Shown one piece after another: positions 24,973 to 34,200 of a stretch of DNA of 64,000 bases. The stretch is taken from the NCBI GenBank assembly GCA_964508975.1, contig CAZDVQ010000009.1, positions 33,835 through 97,834 of the forward strand. Direction: 5' to 3'. Position 1 is the stretch's first letter, and each line of letters starts with the position of its first letter. The position numbers and the translations under genes are program-made. The notes beneath the pieces were generated by a model that was not told the DNA's origin, did no database searches, and saw only the letters and a list, made by a program, of their open reading frames with translations. This DNA is from CAZDVQ01 sp964508975. GTDB lineage: Bacteria > Bacteroidota > Bacteroidia > Chitinophagales > Saprospiraceae.

Positions 24973-25959
24973 CTACAATCCATAATCCACCACCACGCGG
25001 CCTTGAACCTTGCCCGCCAAAATCTCGGGGATAAAGCGACCTAAATCGGCTAGGCTACAGGTTTGGTACATATCGCTGAGCATGGTAGGCATCCAAGCCT
25101 GGGCTAGGTTTGTCCATATTTGTTGGCGCAGCGGCATCGGGAATTCAGCCGACTCAACCCCCAACAAGTTCACACCATTCAAGATAAAAGGGAACACCGT
25201 GGTTTGCAGGTTCGGACTAGCCACTAACCCAGTTGTAGCTACGCAACCATTTCGGCCACAGCCTTTCAGACAGGTGGCCAAGGTATTATCGCCAACCGTG
25301 TCAATAGCGCCGGCCCACATGGGCTTGAGCAAGGGCTTGCCACTGCCATCGTTGGCAAAGGCGCGGTCAACCACTTGCTTGGCACCGATGCTCAGCAGAA
25401 AGTCGGGCTGTTTGCCCGTAGAGGCAATAACTTCATAGCCTAATTTTGCCAAAATAGCCACCGACATGCTGCCTACACCACCGCTAGCACCGGTCACTAA
25501 AACTGGTCCCATGCTCGGGTTTTGGCCACATTGCGTCATTTTATGAATGGCTATACCAGCCGTTAACCCTGCTGTACCCAAGGCCATACTGGCCTCCAAG
25601 CTCATGCCATCGGGTAGGGGGATGACCCATGCGGCAGGCACTCGAATATAAGCCCCAAAACCGCCGGGGGTGTTCATGCCTAGGTCGTAGCTCGTCACGA
25701 TGACTGCATCGCCCGGTTTGAAACGCGCATCGCTACTCTCCGCCACGATGCCCGCTGCATCAATACCGGGGGTGTGCGGGTATTTACGGGTTACGCCTCG
25801 GTTGCCGGTAAACGATAAGGCATCTTTGTAGTTTAAACCAGCGTATTTTACAGATACTAGTACTTCACCTTGTGGTAAGTCTTGTGTATCAAGGGTTTCT
25901 ATTTGGTATGTGGTGCTTTTATCCGCTTGTTCGCGGGCCACCCAGGACTGATAAATCAT
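24973..25959 (-). CDS. YhdH/AcuI-family NADPH-dependent enoyl (acrylyl-CoA) reductase
   Basis: Zinc-free medium-chain reductase of 328 residues. The N-terminal GroES-like domain has the family strings VKYAGLNYKDALSFTGN and PHTPGIDAAGIV; the Rossmann part carries LVTGASGGVGSMSVAILAKLGYEV (nucleotide-binding loop, about residues 152-175) and the family-typical WAGAIDTVGDNTLA. Members reduce acryloyl-CoA to propionyl-CoA or small quinones/enones using NADPH. The true substrate here cannot be decided; acryloyl-CoA detoxification is the best-supported role for close relatives. It is monocistronic, with a GATTATGGATT repeat tract just upstream of its start. Confidence 0.9.
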   Translation of the reverse strand: MIYQSWVAREQADKSTTYQIETLDTQDLPQGEVLVSVKYAGLNYKDALSFTGNRGVTRKYPHTPGIDAAGIVAESSDARFKPGDAVIVTSYDLGMNTPGGFGAYIRVPAAWVIPLPDGMSLEASMALGTAGLTAGIAIHKMTQCGQNPSMGPVLVTGASGGVGSMSVAILAKLGYEVIASTGKQPDFLLSIGAKQVVDRAFANDGSGKPLLKPMWAGAIDTVGDNTLATCLKGCGRNGCVATTGLVASPNLQTTVFPFILNGVNLLGVESAEFPMPLRQQIWTNLAQAWMPTMLSDMYQTCSLADLGRFIPEILAGKVQGRVVVDYGL

Positions 25960-26187
25960 ATTAATTATGGATTATTGATTATGGATTGTTGATTAGTATG
26001 CTGCTTAATATCTTCTCTGCTCTCAGCTCTATTTTGTGCCTCCCCCCGCTGCTTCGCAGCGACCCCCTCCACTGCACTGGCCGCTGCGCGACCGTTGGTA
26101 GCGGGGGTTGGCGAGCTTTGCTCACTGGGGGCTAGAACGCTACTCTTTGCCCCCATCTCTCTACTCTGCTCTCAGCCCTCTGCTCTC
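25960..26187. repeat. Intergenic GATTATGGATT tract and degenerate GC-rich palindromes
   Basis: About 25965-25995 repeats GGATTATTGATTATGGATTGTTGAT. At 26041-26130 comes a GC-rich stretch with palindromes such as GCTGCTTCGCAGC and GCGAGCTTTGCTC, but it lacks the TTTGGGC end of the main module family. Confidence 0.5.
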
Positions 26188-26568
26188 TTAACTCTCTTTG
26201 TATTTATCAATATCCCTCCTGTCGCGTTTGGTCGGTCGGCCAGCACCTCGCTCGCGGAACTCCGCTTGGGCACCGTCGAGGAACCAGGCCTCGTACTTTT
26301 TGAGTTCTGATTCAGGCGTTAGGTTTTCATAGCAAGTGATGGCAATAGGCGCTCCAACCCTTTTCTCGATGAGGCTAAGCACCTTGTAGGTAAAATTAAA
26401 ACCTTCTTTCTTGACCAAGATGGTTTCACCAACCTTGACCATGTAGGAGGCCTTCAAGTTATCACCACCAAGTTTGACCTTACCTGCCTTGCAAGCATCT
26501 GAAGCCAAGGTCCGGGTCTTGAAAATCCTGACCGACCAAAGCCATTTATCTATGCGTACTTTATCCAT
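26188..26568 (-). CDS. S4-domain RNA-binding protein, Hsp15-like
   Basis: 126 residues. Starts directly with the S4 domain (VRIDKWLWSVRIFKTRTLASDACKAGKVKLGGDNLKAS), the RNA-binding loop of ribosomal S4 and Hsp15, and ends with a basic tail (GRPTKRDRRDIDKYKES). In the Hsp15 family the protein binds stalled 50S subunits carrying peptidyl-tRNA and helps to recycle them. Length and layout match. It is divergent from the class V aminotransferase gene, with 88 bp between the two starts. Confidence 0.88.
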   Translation of the reverse strand: MDKVRIDKWLWSVRIFKTRTLASDACKAGKVKLGGDNLKASYMVKVGETILVKKEGFNFTYKVLSLIEKRVGAPIAITCYENLTPESELKKYEAWFLDGAQAEFRERGAGRPTKRDRRDIDKYKES

Positions 26569-26627
26569 GTTGTGCTAATTTGAACACAAAAATATAAGAA
26601 CTAATTTAAATCCTGACAAACAAAACT

Positions 26628-26635
26628 TAACTTTG
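26628..26635 (+). promoter_or_regulatory. -7 element of the class V aminotransferase gene
   Basis: TAACTTTG matches TAnnTTTG, 21 bp upstream of the start codon at 26657. No clear -33 TTG. Confidence 0.45.
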
Positions 26636-26656
26636 CAGACCTAACCCTTGTATACT

Positions 26657-28165
26657 ATGAATCAGTACGCCCCAGAAGCCGTTATCGTGGATAACGATAG
26701 CAACTTAAGTCAATGGTTTGCCCAATTTAGGCCACACGTGGTGGGCTTGGATAAAACCTTCATGGGACCTTACGGCGAGAAAAAAATTGTATATGCCGAC
26801 TGGATTGCCAGCGGCCGTTTATATGGCCCCATCGAGGAAAAACTGGTGTACGATTTTGGTCCTTTCGTGGCCAATACGCATACTGAAACCTCCACCACGG
26901 GTAAAACCATGACCTATGCCTACCACCGTGCCCAGCAAATCATCAAGGCGCATGTAAACGCATCAAAAGATGACGTGCTCATCTCGGCCTACAGTGGTAT
27001 GACAGGGGTTATCAATAAGTTTCAGCGCATCCTGAACCTGCGCCTGCCCGAGAATTTCCGCGATGTGGTTAATATCCCCGAGGCCGATAAACCCGTGGTG
27101 TTTATCACGCACATGGAGCACCACAGTAACCAAACCTCTTGGCTTGAAACCATCGCCGATGTTGAAATTATTCAACCCGATGCCAACGGCGATGTAGACC
27201 TCAATAACTTGCTGGCCTTACTCGAAAAATACGAGCACCGCAGGCGTAAAATTGCATCGGTTACAGCAGCTTCTAACGTAACAGGCGTTAAATCACCTTA
27301 TTACGAGATTGCCAAAATCATGCATGAGCATGATGGCCTTTGTTTCGTCGACTTTGCCTGCGCTGCCCCCTACGTTACCATCGACATGCACCCCGCCCAC
27401 AATCCCGAGGCTTACCTGGATGCCGTTTTCTTCTCGCCGCATAAATTCTTGGGTGGCCCTGGCGCTACTGGTATCTTGATTTTCAACAAACATTTGTACA
27501 ATAACCGTGTACCCGATAATCCCGGCGGTGGTACAGTCAACTGGACCAACCCATGGGGCGAGCACAGCTACATTGCCGATATAGAGGTACGCGAGGATGG
27601 AGGCACACCGCCATTTTTGCAAACCATCAAGGCTGCCTTGGCCATACAGTTGAAAGAACAAATGGGCATGGACAAAATAGCCAAAAGAGAACACTACATC
27701 TTGAAAAAGGCATGGGATTACATGTCGCAAATCCCTAATTTACACATAGTTGACACCAAGCACCCAGAACGATTGAGTGTCCTTTCGTTCTACATTGAAG
27801 AATGTCATTTTAACCTAGCAGTTCGCTTGCTCAACGATCACTTTGGTGTGCAGGTACGCGGTGGATGCCTTTGTGCGGGCACTTACGGGCATTATTTGTT
27901 CGAGATTGACCCGGTGGCATCAAAGTCTATGTTTGATCGTGTAGACCACGGCGATTTAACGGCCAAGCCCGGCTATGTGCGCTTGTCTTTACACCCTGTC
28001 ATGAGCGAGGACGAGCTACAGTTTATCTTGGAGAGCATCCGTTATGTGGCTGAAAACTTCAGGACATTGGCACAGGATTATACTTACAACCGCAAGACTA
28101 ACGAGTATCAACACAATACCTTTGGTGATCCCGAGTTGGCCATCGTGGAACGCTGGTTTAGCTAG
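26657..28165 (+). CDS. Class V aminotransferase, cysteine-desulfurase-like
   Basis: PLP enzyme of 502 residues (start chosen at MNQYAPEA; three upstream codons MYT are possible). It shows YADWIASGRLYGPIE in place of the usual D.AA motif, the THMEHHSNQTSW phosphate/His region, CFVDFACAAPYV (Asp for the pyridine nitrogen), and FSPHKFLGGPGATG with the Schiff-base Lys. VRGGCLCAGTYG near the C-terminus places a Cys where cysteine desulfurases keep the catalytic one. It is about 100 residues longer than SufS, with an extended C-terminal part. No suf/isc genes are nearby, so the sulfur-transfer role is only likely; a different carbon-sulfur or amino-acid lyase is possible. Confidence 0.88.
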   Translation: MNQYAPEAVIVDNDSNLSQWFAQFRPHVVGLDKTFMGPYGEKKIVYADWIASGRLYGPIEEKLVYDFGPFVANTHTETSTTGKTMTYAYHRAQQIIKAHVNASKDDVLISAYSGMTGVINKFQRILNLRLPENFRDVVNIPEADKPVVFITHMEHHSNQTSWLETIADVEIIQPDANGDVDLNNLLALLEKYEHRRRKIASVTAASNVTGVKSPYYEIAKIMHEHDGLCFVDFACAAPYVTIDMHPAHNPEAYLDAVFFSPHKFLGGPGATGILIFNKHLYNNRVPDNPGGGTVNWTNPWGEHSYIADIEVREDGGTPPFLQTIKAALAIQLKEQMGMDKIAKREHYILKKAWDYMSQIPNLHIVDTKHPERLSVLSFYIEECHFNLAVRLLNDHFGVQVRGGCLCAGTYGHYLFEIDPVASKSMFDRVDHGDLTAKPGYVRLSLHPVMSEDELQFILESIRYVAENFRTLAQDYTYNRKTNEYQHNTFGDPELAIVERWFS

Positions 28166-28168
28166 TTT

Positions 28169-28657
28169 CTAATTTTCTATCGAAATATCATACACTAGGG
28201 CAAACTCTTTCAAGCTTTTCTTGAAGGCTGTATTGGCTTGTTCCAACTTACTTTTTACATCCTGAAAAAGGAAGTTTAACCGCTCGGCATCGGCAGGGTT
28301 GATGTTGGCCATAATGCCCAATATTTCAGGGTACTGAGCAGCTCCAAAACCGCTGATAGTCTGGTAATAAGCGCCTAAGGCATTAGCCAAGGTGCTATTG
28401 TCGTAAAAACTACCTTGCAAGGCCAGGGCATTTTCAAGGGAGACAATATCTAGGCTAAACGAGGTGAGCAAATTGGTCGCCTCCACGGCATCAAAGTGTT
28501 CGAAATCGTTGAGGTAGTCGGTAAAACTTTGATGGGTAGCGTCGGCATTTGACTTTAGGGCCAATATTTCATTGGTGTAAGTAACGGCCTCATCTTGGGT
28601 TTGGGCCGATAGCTGTAGCCCGAGCAACAGGCCAAAAGTAATCAAAGCTAGCTTCAT
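28169..28657 (-). CDS. Small exported helical protein
   Basis: 162 residues with signal peptide MKLALITFGLLLGLQLSAQ. The mature part is almost wholly helical (EAVTYTNEILALKSNADATHQSF, LNFLFQDVKSKLEQANTAFKKSL) without Cys. Family unknown. It begins 12 bp after the end of the 201-residue exported protein gene and is probably in the same operon. Its stop lies 3 bp from that of the convergent aminotransferase gene, leaving no room for a terminator between them. Confidence 0.75.
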   Translation of the reverse strand: MKLALITFGLLLGLQLSAQTQDEAVTYTNEILALKSNADATHQSFTDYLNDFEHFDAVEATNLLTSFSLDIVSLENALALQGSFYDNSTLANALGAYYQTISGFGAAQYPEILGIMANINPADAERLNFLFQDVKSKLEQANTAFKKSLKEFALVYDISIEN

Positions 28658-28669
28658 CTTTATGGAACC

Positions 28670-29275
28670 TTAGTCTACGTTAAATACTTGAGCATCAATT
28701 TTTTCTGGGAACATTTGCATGAGCTTGGCTTCTGCTATCACTTGGCCTTGCGCATTAGTGGTTTTGTGCGAAATCGGGAAGCCGTTTACATTTTCACGGG
28801 CTAGATACTGCAAGGCATAATCGGTTTTAAAGTACGGCGCATACACGATAAGCGGAATTTGAATATCGGTGGCTACCAGCACCTCAACGGTACGGCCGGC
28901 ATCCGTAAACAGGTATTTGACCACTGGATGGCCGTCAACGGGCTCAAGATTGGTCTTTTGCACTTGGTACGAACCAATCGCTAGGCTACCTTGAATAGCA
29001 GACAGGGGCAATTTATAGCTTTGCACGCCATCATTTCCGGTGGTGGTTAGCTTGAACATACCGGTGTAAACACTGGGAACAACCTGCATGGTAAAGTTGC
29101 CGTGCTCTGTAGAGAAATTAGTCTCAAAGCTCAGCAATTGGTTCTTAATCAGCCAAGTAGCCTTTGAATTCGGTTGTCCTTCTGTTTGGACATCCCAAAC
29201 CAGACGGCCTTCAAAACCTTGGGCCAAAGCCCATTGGCCGAGCAAGCAAAACAGCATTATCGTTAAACTGCGCAT
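28670..29275 (-). CDS. Exported DUF4412-like protein
   Basis: 201 residues with signal peptide MRSLTIMLFCLLGQWALAQ. The mature part is beta-rich: FEGRLVWDVQ, YKLPLSAIQGSLAIGSYQVQ, then VKYLFTDAGRTVEVLVATDI. The layout (FEG.. start, a strand that reports a conversion factor, an ending KLMQMFPEKIDAQVFNVD) resembles DUF4412 exported proteins of Bacteroidota. Function unknown. It is the first gene of a two-gene unit with the small helical protein. Confidence 0.75.
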   Translation of the reverse strand: MRSLTIMLFCLLGQWALAQGFEGRLVWDVQTEGQPNSKATWLIKNQLLSFETNFSTEHGNFTMQVVPSVYTGMFKLTTTGNDGVQSYKLPLSAIQGSLAIGSYQVQKTNLEPVDGHPVVKYLFTDAGRTVEVLVATDIQIPLIVYAPYFKTDYALQYLARENVNGFPISHKTTNAQGQVIAEAKLMQMFPEKIDAQVFNVD

Positions 29276-29358
29276 GTATATTCGTTTAAATAATTTTGAA
29301 ACAGTAAAAAGGGTGGAACAGCGTCGTTTTATCCTTAATCATTTTATCTTTTCTTCGA

Positions 29359-29489
29359 TTTGGGCGTGTCCCTCATGCCTAGGGCGCAACTTGTTGCGCC
29401 CGTCATTCGGGTCGTGCCCCTCCGGGTGCGCTAATCGCTTAGTGCTTCGCACCAGCCGCTACGCGGCTGCCCTCCGGGCCACTCACGCG
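29359..29489 (+). repeat. GC-rich multi-hairpin module, copy 8
   Basis: Begins TTTGGGCGTGTCC, ends GGCCACTCACGC. Hairpins GGGCGCAACTTGTTGCGCCC, GTGCTTCGCAC and CAGCCGCTACGCGGCTG. It fills the gap between the two secreted-protein genes. Confidence 0.75.
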
Positions 29490-29502
29490 GATAGTCTAAA
29501 GC

Positions 29503-30936
29503 TTAAGGCCCAACTACCCCTTTGATGAAAGTTGTTTGGTAGTTGCCGTCCAATACACCATTTACTGGGTTACCATTGCGGCGAATAGCATGGCCTGGGG
29601 CGCCTCCAGCTGGGAAACTTGAAGGCGGTGGGTCGGGTAAGTTAATGTTCAACACGGTTACGTTACCAATAAACGGGATTTGTACCTGTGCTACCACGTT
29701 TACAAATAATGTACCACCACTTCCTGCTTGACCATAACCGCCGCCATCGCCGCCGTAGGCGTTAGGCGTTACGTTTACGTTCACGGGTGGGAAGCCAATA
29801 GGTATAGTAAAGTTCAACAAGCCACCGTCGCCACCCTGACCATTGAGGCCGCCTGTGGCGTTTTGGCCATTGGCCCAAACTGGGATAGGTAGGCTTTGTT
29901 GGCCACCCTGGCCAGAAGCAGCACCGCCACCTCCACCTGCACCAATGCCTAGGTTAATGTTTACCACGGGGATGTTTACACCAACACCAACCGAGCCGCC
30001 GCCGCCGCCACCGCCGTAAATATAGCCGGTATTTTGGATGGTTGTTGCAACGGTTAGGTTGAGGGCATCCATACCGGGATCGCCCGGGTTGCCAAACTGC
30101 GAGAAGTTACCGCCAAAGGCACCATTACCACCGCGGGCCAACAAGGCACCGTCGTTGATTAAACCAACCTGTGATTGTGGGTGCAAGTTACCTGTTGTAA
30201 AGGCATCGTTGTTTTGGGTACTGGTTATTTGAACACCGTTGTACACCGTGGCCACTACGCAAATAGGTGTTGCCGTTGGTAAGCCATTGTTGGCCTGAAG
30301 GTTATAATTAACTTGGTTGCTGATGATATCTACAATGATACAAGGCTCCACTGTAACCACGAAGGCTTGCGTAGCGGTGGTGTTTCCACATACCGCTGAG
30401 ACGATGATAGGGTAGGTTCCAGGTTGGGTAAAGATACTCACATCAACGGTGAGCATCAGGGTGTCGGAGCCATTCACCACGTAGTTGTCGAGGGTAGCGG
30501 TAATACCTGGTGGCAGCCCTGGGAAGATGTAAAGCACGATATTGGTAGGGTCGCCAGCAACTTGGTTAATATACACTTCTGTTTGAGCCTGGAAGGTAAA
30601 AATACGGTCAATGGTAGCCGTGTAAGATGCTAGGCTAAAATCTACGGCACAATCTGCGCAATTGCGTTGCCAGGCGTTCAACCAGCACTCGCCATTGTAG
30701 TATTGTACCAAGCTATCTTGCGTGTTGTACACCAATAAGCCCGGCTTAGGGTTGTTGATAGCATCGCGTTGGGCCGTGGTTAAGCGAGGCGGCAAGAAAC
30801 CACGATCGGTTGACTCGAGGTGTAAAATAGCGCTGCTATCTGGCTGTAAAATATTGATACCAACTTGGGCATTGCTCAGGTTGGCAACAAGGTTGGCCAT
30901 GAAAAGTAAGACAATAAGTTTAACGCTTTTAGACAT
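29503..30936 (-). CDS. Exported glycine-rich adhesin/fibre-like protein
   Basis: 477 residues from MSKSVKLIVLLFMANLVANLSNAQ, a signal peptide. I reject the longer frame up to 31203 because its first 89 codons run through a repeat module. After the signal comes VGINILQPDSSAILHLESTDRGFLPPRLTTAQRDAI, the N-terminal motif shared by many Bacteroidota surface fibre proteins that often carry S74-type tail chaperones. A beta domain follows (about 90-210), then a long Gly-rich half (GGGGGGSVGVGV, GGAASGQGGQQ) that resembles collagen-like or flexible fibre regions. There is no T9SS sorting domain or S74 chaperone at the C-terminus. Probably a surface or periplasmic fibre. Confidence 0.75.
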   Translation of the reverse strand: MSKSVKLIVLLFMANLVANLSNAQVGINILQPDSSAILHLESTDRGFLPPRLTTAQRDAINNPKPGLLVYNTQDSLVQYYNGECWLNAWQRNCADCAVDFSLASYTATIDRIFTFQAQTEVYINQVAGDPTNIVLYIFPGLPPGITATLDNYVVNGSDTLMLTVDVSIFTQPGTYPIIVSAVCGNTTATQAFVVTVEPCIIVDIISNQVNYNLQANNGLPTATPICVVATVYNGVQITSTQNNDAFTTGNLHPQSQVGLINDGALLARGGNGAFGGNFSQFGNPGDPGMDALNLTVATTIQNTGYIYGGGGGGGSVGVGVNIPVVNINLGIGAGGGGGAASGQGGQQSLPIPVWANGQNATGGLNGQGGDGGLLNFTIPIGFPPVNVNVTPNAYGGDGGGYGQAGSGGTLFVNVVAQVQIPFIGNVTVLNINLPDPPPSSFPAGGAPGHAIRRNGNPVNGVLDGNYQTTFIKGVVGP

Positions 30937-30965
30937 AGCTATATCTTGTATGGGGTGTAACAATT

Positions 30966-31086
30966 GCGCAAGCTGCGTGGAGGGCGACGCGACCGTAGGG
31001 AGCGGCGGTGCCGCCGTAGGCGGTACCAAGGCGAATGCCGCGCCCGGAACGGAGCGACCCCAGCGAAGCTGGGGATGCGCCCAAAA
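30966..31086 (-). repeat. GC-rich multi-hairpin module, copy 9
   Basis: Starts GCGCAAGCTGCGTGG and ends GATGCGCCCAAAAAA. Inner hairpins CGGCGGTGCCGCCG and CCCAGCGAAGCTGGG. A GGATTTGAGGAT-type tract (31127-31190) follows. Confidence 0.7.
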
Positions 31087-31240
31087 AATCTGGATAAAGA
31101 TAAGGCTTATTTGCAAATATACAAATTTGAGGATTCGGGGATTTGAGGATGTGAGGATGAGGGGATTTGAGAATATGGGGATTGGAGGATGAGGAAAACT
31201 CAAAAAAAGCTAAATCTCAAATATGCAAAACTGCGAAAAA

Positions 31241-31268
31241 AAAGCCCGACCTTTTCAGGTCGGGCTTT
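31241..31268 (-). terminator. Intrinsic terminator of the 1314-residue protein gene
   Basis: AAAGCCCGACC / GGTCGGGCTTT around a 6-base loop; on the minus strand it is followed by a run of T. It begins 5 bp after the stop codon. Confidence 0.9.
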
Positions 31269-31272
31269 GAGG

Positions 31273-34200
31273 CTAATCTTTCACGAATTTCTGTGTGATC
31301 GTTTGGCCATCGCAGCAGGTAATTTGTAAATAGTAAAGTCCTGGACTAAGTTTACTGATTTCGAGTGTTTGACTGTTTAGGCCGGCGTTAACCTGTACCA
31401 CCTGGCTACTATTGACACGACCAAGCGCGTCGATAACCTTCACGGTAAGTTCGTCAGCACTTTCAGCCATCAGTTGATACGTAATCTGCGTACTTGCGGG
31501 GTTAGGGAACAAGGCCACGAGGTCGGTGCCTTTAACGGCACGTTCCAGGCTGATGATATTGCTGAAACCCTCGCTGTTGTCGAGGTCAACGGTACGGAGC
31601 CTGTAGTAGCTAATGCCACTCAGCGGCTGCATATCGTTTGCCACGTAGGTCAAGGTAGTAGATGAGTTGCCTGCGGCTGCAACACGAGCCACAGCCTCAA
31701 AGTTTAAGCCATCCTTACTGCGTTCAACCTCAAAGTAGGCGGTGTTTTCCTCGCTGGCCGTAGCCCAGTTCAGGCGGTTGGTATCACCATTTTTAGCTCC
31801 GGTAAAGTACAGTAAATCTATAGGAAGTGCATTGCCTTTTCCTACGCCTGTTGCGCCTGTTCCGCCTGAGAACGATGCTAATCCATCCAGTTGAACATAG
31901 GTTAAACCTCCTTCTGTGCCAGGGCTGCCGGTCAGCTCGATGGTATTGCCTACATCTACACCGTTGTAGTTTACATTGGCTGGATTATATGCTCCGGCCA
32001 CGGTTTTGAACCACAAGAAGCCTTCGTCTATGACGTTGTTGCTGGCAGAGGTGAAAGCTGTCATGGCATTTTCAACTGCGGTTTTTTCGGCTGGATCGTA
32101 ATAGAAACGAATATTTACGGCCTCATCAAAAGCAGGGGCATTTACGTTCCAGTAACGGCCCATAACCCAGGTACCGTAGCTAGTGGTGGTTTGAGAAACC
32201 ATCGGCCCTGAAGTTATGCTTAGGGTCGAGGCAGCTTTTGCAGTGGCGTTAGCGGCAGATAAAGTACCATCTGGTGCCCAATTGATAGCAAAGATAAAGT
32301 CATCGGGGCTAGCTTGGTCGCGGTAGTATGTCCAAACACCAACATCGCAGAAGTTTGTTGCGCTGGTAGTACCTGAGCCTGTAAGCACTAGGTTAGCATT
32401 TGGGCTCAACACATCGATAAACACCGAGTTTGATGTAGCGACATCGCAGCCAGAACCGCAGCTCGTTACGGCACGGTAATAAGTATCGTCGCTGGTAGAG
32501 GTACTTATACTGGCACCGCTTAGGCCAGTAGAGGCCCAAGCAGCGTTATTTGGGCTAGATTCCCAGTTGATGGTACATGCAGTACCTCCGGTCAAGTTAG
32601 CATTTAGGCTAAATGTTTCACCACCGCAAAGCGTTTGGTCGGCAGTGATGCTAATAGTAGGATCAGGTACAACGGTAACCAAAATGGCATCACTGATGGC
32701 TACACCACAGCCCGGACCAGCGGCGGTAACCACACAACGGTAATAAGTATTGGTGCTCAGTGCTGGAGTGGTGTATGAAGCACTATTAGCCCCGAGAATT
32801 GGGGTATAGGATAGGTTGTTGGGGCTACTTTCCCATTGGTAATCTAGGCTTGGAGAGCCACCGCTAGCGCTGATGCTCATGCTGTAGGTGCCACCGGTGC
32901 AGATGCTTCCACTGCTGGGTTGGGTGCCGATACTTGGGTCGGCAACAACAGTCCAGGATACTTGGTTTTCGTTGGTGTTACAATCAAGGCCAGCGCAATT
33001 ACGGCGACTTTTCATGAGGGTTGTACCCGCCACAGCCGTGATGCTAGGAATACTGGTGCTCCAACTTGACCAAGTGCCACCGTTATCGGTGGAGTAGCTA
33101 TACTCGTCGGTACAAGATCCTGTACCACCCGAGCCGGGTATATTACTCAAGGTCAAAGTAGCACCGATACAAACGGTAGCATCGGCGGGAGAGGCTGCGA
33201 TAACGGGTGCTGTAGGATCAGCAACAACCGTCCATGAAACGAGGTTGGCAAAGTTCTCGGCTGTACCATCGCAAGCAGTGCCAGCGCAAAGCCTACGGCC
33301 TTGAATGACGTAATTACCTGGAGCGCTGGTACTAATGGTAGCACCAGGTGTGTAGCTAAACCAGCTTGTACCACCATCTGGCGAGTATTGATATTCATCG
33401 GCGCAACTTAGTCCTTGGCTACCTGCATTGAAAGTTGCACTCAGGCTTTGACCAACACAAACACTGGTTCCGTTGGCGGGTGTTGCAGTGGCTAGGGTAG
33501 GGGCTATGGGGTCAGCCACTACAGTCCAAGAGGCTAAAGTAGCATAAGTTTCGGCGCTACCGTCACAGGAAGCACCTGAACAATTCCTACGGCCTTGGAT
33601 AATATAAGTACCTGCTGTTGTTGTATTTATGGTAGAGCCAGGTGTATATGATAGCCATGAAGTACCGCCGTTAGTCGAGTATTGGTATTCGTCAGAGCAG
33701 CTAAGCCCTTGGCTACCAGCGTTAAAGCTAGCACTCAAGCCTTGACCAACACAAACGCTTGAACCATTGCTAGGCGTTGCAGAGGCTAGGGTTGGTGCAA
33801 TTGGGTCGGCCACAACTGTCCAAGTTGCAAGTGTGGCATACGTTTCAGCACTGCCATCGCAAGCAGTACCAATACAATTACGGCGAGCTTGGATAAGATA
33901 AGTCCCTGCAACGGAAGCTGTTAGACTTGCGCCAGGTGTGTATGCTGCCCAAGTGCCACCATTGTCGGTTGAAATACGATATTCATCCGTACAGCTAAGC
34001 CCTTGGCTTCCAGCGTTGAAGGTAGCAGAATAACTTTGTCCAACACAGAAGCTACTTCCTGAAGTTGGTGAAGCAGCAGCTAGGGTAGGGGCAATAGGAT
34101 CAGGAACGACCGTAACCGTTAAGGAAGTTGTTGGAGCTGAGGTGCCCCGGCAGTCGGTGGCTACACGGCGGTAATATGTTGTTGTGGTTAGTGCAGGTGT

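Noticed and set aside
30937..31203. N-terminal extension of the glycine-rich exported protein
   Set aside because: The extra 89 codons lie in a repeat module and a direct-repeat tract; a normal signal peptide starts at 30936.
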